Both the position numbers and the translations under genes were made by a program. The notes under the pieces were generated by a model. It was not told the DNA's origin and did not search any database. It was given only the letters and a program-made list of their open reading frames with translations. A stretch of DNA of 12,305 nucleotides from JAEUIA01 sp038330085 (GTDB lineage Bacteria > Planctomycetota > UBA1135 > GCA-002686595): assembly GCA_038330085.1 (NCBI GenBank), contig JBBQNP010000135.1, positions 1 to 12,305 of the forward strand, read 5' to 3'. This document shows positions 1-5,858 of the stretch, piece after piece. Numbering within the stretch: position 1 is the first letter of the stretch; every line of letters starts with the position of its first letter.

Positions 1-404
1 TCGACGACTTCCGGCTCGCTGGCGATGACGTGGTGGATCGAGAGCTCCTCCGCGATCGGATCGACGAGGAAGCGGTGCGTGGCGGTGATCAACACGACCT
101 CGTGACCGGCGCGCACGTGTTCATCGACGATCCGTCGCGCAGCGCTGCGGATGCGCGGGCGGATGCGCTCGATCAGGTAATCGCGGCGCCACGACAGCAA
201 CCGCTCGATCGGCTCGCGCGCGAGCGGCTCGAGCTGGAAGCGCAGGAACGCGTCGATGTCGAGGGTGCCGCGCTGGTACTCGACATGAAACGCGCGCGTG
301 CGCGCCGCATCCATCGCTCCGTGCGTCGCCAAAAGATCGCTCCACTCCACGTCGCTGTCGCCGTCGATCAGCGTGTCGTCGAGGTCGAAGAGCGCGAGCC
401 GCAT
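1..404 (-). CDS. HAD superfamily subfamily IB hydrolase (SerB-like phosphatase), C-terminus cut by window edge
   Basis: Reading the minus strand from ATG at 404 gives 134 open codons that run off the left edge. The N-terminus MRLALFDLDDTL has the HAD DxDxT motif, with D7 the expected nucleophile and D9 the general acid. It continues with IDGDSDVEW and later LITATHRF (residues about 106-112), which is HAD motif II with its conserved Thr. Between them is the helical cap typical of the subfamily-IB phosphatases related to phosphoserine phosphatase. These are cytoplasmic Mg-dependent phosphomonoesterases, but the substrate cannot be read from sequence. The motif with the lysine and the final Asp pair lies outside the window. 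No clear Shine-Dalgarno precedes the ATG. A TGTAAT box on the minus strand (422-417) ends 12 nt upstream. The gene is divergent from the M24 peptidase. Confidence 0.88.
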   Translation of the reverse strand, partial: MRLALFDLDDTLIDGDSDVEWSDLLATHGAMDAARTRAFHVEYQRGTLDIDAFLRFQLEPLAREPIERLLSWRRDYLIERIRPRIRSAARRIVDEHVRAGHEVVLITATHRFLVDPIAEELSIHHVIASEPEVV

Positions 405-653
405 CGCACCGTCCAGATTACATCGTTCGGGCAGGAGTGCAGCGTGGGCATGCTCGCAAGGAGCGTTGCCTCGACTCGCAGGCCCGGAGCCGGCTCTGCG
501 AGGCGACCGCCCCGACCCTTCGCCCGCGGGCCGTGATCACCACCGGCTCACCCAGACCGGTCACCGAGGGTGAGCTTGTCGAAAAACCAGCGCGGAGAAG
601 GCTCCTCCCTCTGGCGCAGGCGAAGGCTCGGTCCGAAGCTGGTGGTTGCGGCC
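405..653. other. Divergent intergenic region with a perfect 7-bp inverted repeat
   Basis: This gap separates the HAD hydrolase (-) from the M24 peptidase (+), so it should carry both promoters. CTCGCAG at 475-481 is mirrored by CTGCGAG at 496-502 around a 14-nt loop. It could be an operator or an RNA hairpin in a 5' leader. There is no T-tract, so it is not an intrinsic terminator. The part from 570 on is an open frame continuous with the peptidase, but it looks hydrophilic and is probably untranslated. No convincing -35/-10 pair was found. Confidence 0.4.
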
Positions 654-2207
654 ATGGTCCGTTCGATGCACTGCACTGGCTTTCTCTCCGACTTTCACCC
701 CCGCGGTTCCCAGAACCTGATCGCTGTTGTCGCAGTGCTTCTGGCGGCGACTTCCTCCGCGCAGTCCGGATCGAGCTCCGTTGCGCCGACGCTGGGCGGC
801 GGACCGACGATTCCTGTCGGCGCTCCGCGCGACGCTGCGGTTGCACAACCCGATGCGCAGTTGCACGAGTGCGGTCTCGGCGCCGCGTTCCACGCCGATC
901 GCCGCAAGAAGCTCGTCGAGACGTTGCGCGCGATTTCAGCCACGGGCTTGGTGCTCGTGCGCGGGTTGCCGGCGACGCGCGAGTACACACGCTTCACGCA
1001 GGACAAGACGTTCTGGTACCTGACCGGCGTCGAGAGCCCCGACGCAGCGCTCGTCATCGACGTGAAGAGCGGTGCGGAGACGTTGTTCCTGCCGCCGCGC
1101 AGCGCGACGAGCGAACGCTGGGAAGGCGAGATGTGGGACGCGCAAGACGCGTGGGTGAAGGACGTCACGGGCTTCACCGACGTGCGCGCGACCAATGAGC
1201 TCGTGCCGATGCTCAAGGAGAGCGGGCCCGCCGCCAAGGTCGTGTGGATCTCGAAGGAGCCGTGGATCGATCTGTCCGGCTGCGCCGACCGAGCGCGTGA
1301 GAACGACAAGTCCATCCTGCAAGACCCGCTCGACGGGCGCTTGAGCCGCGAGGAAGCGCTCGAGCTGAACCTGCGGCAGAAGCTCGACATCGACGTGCGC
1401 GACTGCGCGCCGATGCTGGCCGAGATGCGGCGCGTGAAAATGCCCGAGGAAATCGCGGCTTTGCGCAGCGCGGGGAGCATCGGGGCGCTCGCCATGGAAG
1501 AAGCGGTGCGCTGCAGTCGGCCCGGTCGCGGCGAATGGGAGCTCGAGGCCGTGATGAGCTTCGTGCAGCGCCGCGAAGGTGCGACGGGACCGGCCTACTA
1601 CGCCATCGTCGGCTGCGGGCCGAACGCCCTCGTGATGCACTACTCCGCGGACTCGCGCACGATGCGCGCGGGCGAGATGGTGCTGCTCGACTACGCGCCC
1701 GAGGTCGAACACTACACGAGCGACATCACGCGTTCATGGCCGGTCGACGGCAAGTTCACGCCGCGCATGATCGAGATCTACGACGCCGTGCTGGAAGCGC
1801 AGCTCGCCGGCATTGCGGCGGTGAAGCCCGGCGCGACGATCGAGGACGTCGAGAAGGCCTGCAAGCACGCGCTCTCCACGCACGGGATGTTCAAGCTCAC
1901 GCGTCACGGCGTGTCGCACTACGTCGGGCTCGAAGTGCACGACGTGGGTGATTATCGCCGGCCGTTCGAGCCTGGAGTCGTGCTCACGGTGGAGCCGGGC
2001 GTGTACGACGCGCAGGCGAACATCGGCGTCCGCATCGAGGACGTCGTGGTCGTGACGGCGACGGGTTGCGAAGTGCTCACCGCGGGCGTGCCGAAGGATC
2101 GTGCGTCGTTGGTTGCGCTGCAGTCTCAAGACGGACTGCTCGATCGCAAGCCTGCGATCGAGCTCTTGCACGCTCCGATCGCCGTCGAGACACCGGGCAA
2201 GCGGTAG
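654..2207 (+). CDS. Secreted Xaa-Pro aminopeptidase-like metallopeptidase (M24B, PepP type)
   Basis: The protein resembles aminopeptidase P, which removes an N-terminal residue next to proline using two metal ions. Residue numbers count from an upstream GTG at 570 in the same frame. An AMP_N-type domain covers about 105-290 and a pita-bread M24 domain about 295-515. All five metal ligands are visible: D374 (LLDYA), D385 (TSDITR), H450 (RHGVSHYVGL), E475 (TVEPGVY) and E490 (VRIEDV). The accessory histidines H357, H446 and H457 are present too. ATG at 654 (residue 29) is preferred because residues 49-64 form a hydrophobic segment ending SSAQ, a plausible signal peptide, and GGTGG lies 9 nt upstream. 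ATG at 666 or GTG at 570 are alternatives. The mature protein is probably periplasmic or extracellular. The TAG stop shares its last base with a structured repeat. Confidence 0.87.
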   Translation: MVRSMHCTGFLSDFHPRGSQNLIAVVAVLLAATSSAQSGSSSVAPTLGGGPTIPVGAPRDAAVAQPDAQLHECGLGAAFHADRRKKLVETLRAISATGLVLVRGLPATREYTRFTQDKTFWYLTGVESPDAALVIDVKSGAETLFLPPRSATSERWEGEMWDAQDAWVKDVTGFTDVRATNELVPMLKESGPAAKVVWISKEPWIDLSGCADRARENDKSILQDPLDGRLSREEALELNLRQKLDIDVRDCAPMLAEMRRVKMPEEIAALRSAGSIGALAMEEAVRCSRPGRGEWELEAVMSFVQRREGATGPAYYAIVGCGPNALVMHYSADSRTMRAGEMVLLDYAPEVEHYTSDITRSWPVDGKFTPRMIEIYDAVLEAQLAGIAAVKPGATIEDVEKACKHALSTHGMFKLTRHGVSHYVGLEVHDVGDYRRPFEPGVVLTVEPGVYDAQANIGVRIEDVVVVTATGCEVLTAGVPKDRASLVALQSQDGLLDRKPAIELLHAPIAVETPGKR

Positions 2208-2363
2208 GTGCCTGGCGCCGATAGCCGGTATTCCCGGCGATCGGTGCCTGGCACCGCCCGCCATCCCGCTCCAGCTGGGACAGAAGGCGCTGAACCAGGA
2301 GAGGATTGGCTATCGGTGCCAGGCACCGTTAGCCGCGAATACCGGCAACCGGCGCCAGGCACC
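2207..2363. repeat. REPIN-like element: two 49-bp structured units in inverted orientation
   Basis: Each unit is GGTGCCTGGCGCC, a 23-nt core, then GGTGCCTGGCACC. Unit 1 is 2207-2255. Unit 2 at 2315-2363 is its reverse complement with 44 of 49 positions identical: both 13-mers are perfect and all five differences fall in the core. The core of unit 1 folds into a GATxGCCGG / CCGGCxATC stem with a 5-nt loop. The 13-mer GGTGCCTGGCACC is a perfect palindrome around its central base. A 59-bp spacer (2256-2314) separates the units. This geometry resembles REP doublets, which are mobilised by RAYT-type transposases in other bacteria. No transposase lies in this window. On RNA the whole element could form one long hairpin and may end peptidase transcripts. 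Confidence 0.85.
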
Positions 2364-2381
2364 TGTATGCTCTCCGCCCCC

Positions 2382-3498
2382 ATGACCACCCTCAAGGAAC
2401 TCCAGGACCGCGCCGCCTCTCTCCTCCGCCGCTTCGAACAGCTCAAGGAGAGTCTTTGACTACGCCACGAGCCTGAAGCGCTTCCAGGAAATCGAAGCGC
2501 TCCAACTGCAGCCCGACTTCTGGACCAACCCGGAGCGCGCGCAGAAGTTCGTGGGTGAAATGAAGAACGTGCGCTCGATCATCGAGCCCGTTCAGCGCGT
2601 GCAGACCGCTTACGACGAGCTCGCGATCCTGGCTGAAATGGGCGCCGAAAGCGGCGAAGCCGGCGTGATCGACGACGCGGAGAAAGCCGTGCACGTCATC
2701 GAGCAAGGCATCGAGGACCTCGACTTCCGCGTGATGCTCGGCGGCCCCGACGATCGCTCGGGAGCGTACGTGCAGTTCGCTCCCGGCGCGGGCGGCGTCG
2801 ACGCGGCCGACTGGGCGGGCATCCTCTTGCGCATGTACGTGCGCTGGGCCGAGCGCAAGGGATACAAGGTCAGCGAAGTCGATCGCTCCGTCGACGACGA
2901 AGGCGGCATCCGCTCGGCGACGCTCGAGATCGACGGCGACTACGCGTTCGGACGCTTGAAGGCCGAGAGCGGCGTGCACCGTCTCGTGCGCATCAGCCCC
3001 TTCGACGCGCAAGCGCGCCGTCAGACCGCTTTCGCGTCCGTCGACGTGACGCCGATCCTCGACGACTCGATCGTGATCGACATCAAGGAGAGCGACGTCG
3101 AGATCGAGACGATGCGATCGGGCGGCGCCGGCGGCCAGAACGTCAACAAGGTCGAGACGGCCGTGCGCTTGCGCCACCTTCCGTCCGGCATCGTGATCCG
3201 CTGTCAGAGCCAACGTTCCCAAGGCAAGAACAAGGAGCTCGCGTTCAAGCTCCTGGCCGCGAAGCTGCGCCAGCAAGAAGAGCAGAAGCGTGACGCCGAG
3301 CAGACGGTCTTGTACGGACAGAAGAGCGAGGTCAGCTTCGGCAGCCAGATCCGCTCGTACGTGATGCATCCCTACCAGATGGTGAAGGACCATCGCACCG
3401 ACGTGGAGACGGGCAACATCCAGTCGGTGCTCGACGGCGACCTCGATCCGTTCATCGAGGAATACCTGCGCGGACACGGGCACGCGGCGAAGAAGTAG
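2382..3498 (+). CDS. prfB: Peptide chain release factor 2, expressed by +1 programmed frameshift
   Basis: RF2 reads UGA and UAA in the ribosomal A site and triggers peptide release. Frame 1 runs 25 codons from ATG 2382 (MTTLKELQDR) to an in-frame TGA at 2457-2459. Skipping T2457 after CTT (2454-2456) continues as DYATSLKRF to TAG at 3496-3498, giving 371 residues, close to the 365 of E. coli RF2. The anticodon-mimic SPF falls at 205-207 and the catalytic GGQ at 250-252 (SGGAGGQNVNK), the same numbers as in E. coli. Residue 246, before GGAGGQ, is Ser, whereas E. coli K-12 has Thr. An in-frame ATG at 2367 is a second possible start. Neither start has a clear Shine-Dalgarno, and the repeat element ends 18 bp upstream. 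The gene converges on the sulfatase-fold gene with 36 bp between. Confidence 0.96.
2445..2460 (+). promoter_or_regulatory. RF2 programmed +1 frameshift site
   Basis: AAGGAG (2445-2450) is an internal Shine-Dalgarno placed exactly 3 nt before the slippery CTT, followed by TGA C. This is the canonical RF2 arrangement. When RF2 is scarce the ribosome stalls at the poorly terminating UGAC, slips forward one base on CUU-U and makes full-length RF2. When RF2 is plentiful a 25-residue peptide is released. It is a translational autoregulatory switch. Confidence 0.96.
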
Positions 3499-3534
3499 TC
3501 GCGTGCGGAAGAGTGCGGCTCGTCGCGACCGAGA

Positions 3535-5082
3535 TCAGTTCTTCGCGGCCGCGGGCGCCTTCTTGTTCGCGCTCACGTCGAGCTTCGGCCCCGTTCCGAC
3601 GCGCATCGAGGCCGTCGTGGGCCCGGTCGTCGCCAGCGCGCGCAGCTCCGTTTGCCACTGCGGCCTGAACTGTCCCTGCAGCTCGAACACGTTGTCCATC
3701 TCGAGCGTATCGCTCTTCACGTCGTACATCTCGAAGTGGTTGCCGAGCGAGTCGAACACCAGCTTGTAGCGGTCGTCGCGGTGCGCCACGATCGTCCCGG
3801 GCGCTTCGGGCGGATGCGATTCCGCGACGAGCTCGCGCGGGTTCGTCGAGAGCAGCGAGAACCCGTCGGCGCCCGGCATCGCGCGCTCGCCCAGGAGTTC
3901 GAGCAGCGTCGGCGCGACGTCGACGTGGCGCACGAGATCGAATTGGACCCGCGCGAACTGTGCGCGGCGCTTGTCGTCCTTCACGACCTTGACAACGAGC
4001 GGCACGCGCAAGACCTCGTCGTACAAAGTGACGTCGTGGCCCGTGACGCCGTGCTCGCCGAGCGCTTCGCCGTGGCTCCCCGTGAGCACGATGATCGTGT
4101 CGTCGTACTTGCCGGACGCCTTCAAGGACGCGATCACTTCGCCGATGGCGCGGTCGACGGCTTCGACCTGCACTTTGTAGCGCGCGCGGCTGTCGGCCAG
4201 GCTTTGCACGGAGCGAATGCGCGCTTCGAACCGGCACGTCGCGACCCGACCCTGGTCGTTCGTGACCGAGACGATCACCTTCGAAACCGGCGCGAAAAGT
4301 CCGCCTGTCTCGAACGTCAGCGGGAAGCGCCCGCCGCCGGTCGCGGCTTCGAACCGGCGCAGGTTGAACGATCCGTCCGATCGCAGCTCGAAGCGGTGCT
4401 TGCCCGGCGTCAGATCGACTTCGATCGACCACGTGTCCTCGTCTTGCGTGCGCGCAGTGCCGATCGCAGCGCCGTCGAGGAACACGCGCGCGCTCACGTC
4501 CTTGCCCTTGACGACGTCGACGCTCGCGGACGGATCGCTGAAGTCGGCGTACGCGAACCAGGGCAAGCCCGAGTCGGAGGTCTCGATGAACGAATTGACC
4601 TGCGCGCCGACTTGCTGCGCGGTCGCGTGCTCGCCGTGCAACGCGTGAAAGGTCTGGCAACCCCGGTCGAGACCCTGGTTCGCGCCCGGAGGCACGAGCT
4701 CGTCGGCGCTCACGACGGCGAAGGTCTGCCATCCGCGCTCGAGCAGGCGCTCGGTCAGGATCGGAACGGAGGGTTCGATCGGCTGCACGTCGTTGATGAC
4801 GCCGCTCGTGTGCGGCAAGCGCGCGGTCAGGATCGCAGCGTGCGCCGGCAACGTGGCCGAGCTGTGCGCGTAGCACGCGGCAAACGACACGCCGTCGTTG
4901 GCGAGCGCCCTCATGTTCGGCGTCTGCGCCGCGCCGACGGACACGCTCATCGTGTCGGATCGCAAGCTGTCGACGACGAGCACGAGCACGTTGACCTGCG
5001 CACGCCGGTGCCAGAAGCACGCGGGCAATGCCGCCAGCATCAGGATGCAGGCGAGGCGCAGGTGCGCGCTTGTGATCTTCAC
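3535..5082 (-). CDS. Sulfatase-fold (alkaline phosphatase superfamily) lipoprotein with altered active site
   Basis: The 515-residue product begins with a hydrophobic signal ending LPAC (C22), a plausible lipobox, so it is probably a membrane-anchored periplasmic lipoprotein. The fold is recognised from VLVLVVDSLRSDT (D38, D43), then ATLPAHAAILTARLPHTSGV, VPILTERL, IIVLTGSHGEALGEHG, LYDEVLRVPLVV, and a C-terminal EMYDVKSDTLEMDNV. The nucleophile position of sulfatases (Cys to formylglycine) is T77, so any activity would be of the Thr type rather than formylglycine-dependent. The usual SDHG is GSHG here: S336 replaces a conserved metal-binding Asp, while H337 remains. The DPH loop is DPS (183-185). 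Residues about 188-292 look like an inserted beta-rich domain. The start is GTG at 5082 with AGGA upstream. It may be a pseudoenzyme or a changed-specificity hydrolase. Confidence 0.82.
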   Translation of the reverse strand: MKITSAHLRLACILMLAALPACFWHRRAQVNVLVLVVDSLRSDTMSVSVGAAQTPNMRALANDGVSFAACYAHSSATLPAHAAILTARLPHTSGVINDVQPIEPSVPILTERLLERGWQTFAVVSADELVPPGANQGLDRGCQTFHALHGEHATAQQVGAQVNSFIETSDSGLPWFAYADFSDPSASVDVVKGKDVSARVFLDGAAIGTARTQDEDTWSIEVDLTPGKHRFELRSDGSFNLRRFEAATGGGRFPLTFETGGLFAPVSKVIVSVTNDQGRVATCRFEARIRSVQSLADSRARYKVQVEAVDRAIGEVIASLKASGKYDDTIIVLTGSHGEALGEHGVTGHDVTLYDEVLRVPLVVKVVKDDKRRAQFARVQFDLVRHVDVAPTLLELLGERAMPGADGFSLLSTNPRELVAESHPPEAPGTIVAHRDDRYKLVFDSLGNHFEMYDVKSDTLEMDNVFELQGQFRPQWQTELRALATTGPTTASMRVGTGPKLDVSANKKAPAAAKN

Positions 5083-5426
5083 GGGGATCGTGTTCCTGGG
5101 GAGTGGATGGATACGAGGGATCGCGCCGCCGTGCTCCCGGGAGGGGGATGGAGGCAGGTGCGAACCTCTTCTTTTCGCGCTGGTGGGATGCGGCGCTTGA
5201 GCTTCAGGCGCGGAACCGAGCGCATGTGGAAAAGCCTTCCGGTCCGCGCTGTCCGCGAGCAGCCGCGGCAGGCAGAATGCGCGCCCTTTTCGCGGGCTCG
5301 CTGCACCGTCGGGCGGTCATCGACCGGCACTTCTTGCCCCGACTTCTTCCAGCTTCTTCCAGCAGAGCGAAACGGGCCGAGCACGACGCACGACACGAGA
5401 GACGCACGAGAGCAGATCGAACTCAC
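5083..5426. other. 344-bp non-coding divergent region
   Basis: This stretch lies between the start codons of the sulfatase-fold gene (-) and the selenoprotein gene (+) and must serve both. It has no credible ORF: the frame open from 5103 has arginine-rich, low-complexity composition. It contains a palindrome CTCCCGGGAG near 5132-5141, a long hairpin at 5208-5249, and a perfect tandem 10-mer CTTCTTCCAG at 5343-5352 and 5353-5362. I found no tRNA, in particular no selC-like cloverleaf, on either strand, and no riboswitch I recognise. Confidence 0.5.
5208..5249. repeat. Long imperfect hairpin in the sulfatase/selenoprotein intergenic region
   Basis: GCGCGGAACCG (5208-5218) pairs with CGGTCCGCGC (5240-5249) with one bulged base. 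Inside the loop GGAA (5228-5231) can pair with TTCC (5237-5240), partly competing with the outer stem. There is no T-tract on either side. It may be a leader structure or operator; the function is unknown. Confidence 0.45.
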
Positions 5427-5825
5427 ATGGCCGAAAAGAAACCTCATCCGCACTTCGACGACCGCGGGACGTTGTCCTGGCACACGCGCTACTCCGACGC
5501 ACTCGCGCAGGCGAAGCGCGAGAACAAGACGCTCTTCATCGAGATGGGGCGTGAAGCTTGAGGCATGTGTCGCGCTCTCGTGCAGAGCGTCGTTCCGCGC
5601 CCCGATGTGGCGCCGTTGCTGCAAGAGCATTTCGTGGCGCTCGCGTCCGACGCCGATGACACGGAGAACGAAGTGATAGCCCACGCCGAGCACCTCGAGG
5701 ACGCGATGATGCTGCCCTTCGTGATGTTCGTCGGGCCGGACGGGAAGTTCGTCGACGGGTACTCGGGAGCGACGAACCCGACCAGCTTCGCGACGCGGTT
5801 GAAGAAGATCGCGAAGGTGACATGA
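5427..5825 (+). CDS. Selenocysteine-containing thioredoxin-like protein (UGMC redox motif)
   Basis: ATG 5427 opens MAEKKPHPHF and reads to TGA at 5559-5561 (codon 45). The same frame continues without another stop to TGA 5823-5825. Reading codon 45 as selenocysteine gives 132 residues with GREA-U-G-M-C-R, a U45xxC48 redox pair exactly where thioredoxin-fold proteins carry CxxC. Sequence on both sides fits one Trx domain: YSDALAQAKRENKTLFIEMG forms the first helix and strand, and MLPFVMFVGPDGKF supplies cis-Pro P97 and the next strands. There is no signal peptide, so it is probably a cytoplasmic thiol/selenol oxidoreductase. A SECIS-like hairpin follows the TGA. The Shine-Dalgarno is weak. Gene callers would produce a 44-residue fragment and a fragment from ATG 5565. 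Nonsense mutation is the alternative, but TGA replacing precisely the redox Cys argues against it. purH follows after 29 bp, so co-transcription is likely. Confidence 0.85.
5559..5590 (+). promoter_or_regulatory. Selenocysteine UGA codon with candidate bacterial SECIS hairpin
   Basis: TGA at 5559-5561 is followed by a stem 5572-5578 / 5584-5590 (GCGCTCT with AGAGCGT, seven pairs including one G-U) closing a 5-nt loop CGTGC at 5579-5583. The loop begins 17 nt after the UGA and its second base is G followed by U. This agrees with what I recall of bacterial SECIS elements bound by SelB: an apical loop about 16-37 nt from the UGA with an early G. The hairpin sits wholly inside coding sequence, as bacterial SECIS elements do. 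Confidence 0.68.
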
Positions 5826-5858
5826 GCGAGCCGTTGACATGAGGAGCAGGTGACATGA
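5818..5858 (+). repeat. Three copies of TGACATGA at the selenoprotein-purH junction
   Basis: The octamer TGACATGA occurs at 5818-5825, 5835-5842 and 5851-5858. The first copy contains the selenoprotein stop codon and the last contains the purH ATG. They create two tiny frames in between (ATG 5822 to TGA 5840-5842, and ATG 5839 to TGA 5851-5853), each overlapping or nearly touching its neighbour. AGGAG lies at 5842-5846, so purH also has its own ribosome binding site. Confidence 0.75.

Noticed and set aside
2208..2459. 83-residue ORF through the repeat into the first prfB frame
   Set aside because: The N-terminal part translates the inverted repeat. RF2 begins at 2382 or 2367.
2457..2459. prfB as a pseudogene broken by a stop codon
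   Set aside because: The internal Shine-Dalgarno, CTT-TGA-C and exact spacing are the known RF2 frameshift signal, and the remaining protein is complete.
3499..3534. Intrinsic terminator between prfB and the sulfatase-fold gene
   Set aside because: Only a 5-bp TCGCG/CGCGA pairing with no T-tract; too weak to call.
5083..5426. selC (tRNA-Sec) or another tRNA near the selenoprotein
   Set aside because: AGGTTCGCACCT on the minus strand hints at a T-arm, but the 5-bp stem and 7-nt loop do not form and no acceptor stem pairs.
5103..5561. 152-residue ORF upstream of the selenocysteine TGA
   Set aside because: Residues before the ATG at 5427 are arginine-rich, low-complexity sequence with no family resemblance. 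The domain begins after 5427.
3652..5676. 674-residue plus-strand ORF opposite the sulfatase-fold gene
   Set aside because: Composition is Arg/Val/Asp-rich as in antisense frames of GC-rich genes, no family features are seen, and the minus frame has clear motifs.
5565..5825. Separate 86-residue gene starting at MCRALVQ
   Set aside because: It is the C-terminal part of the thioredoxin-like selenoprotein. The start would remove the first strand and redox residue, and there is no ribosome site.
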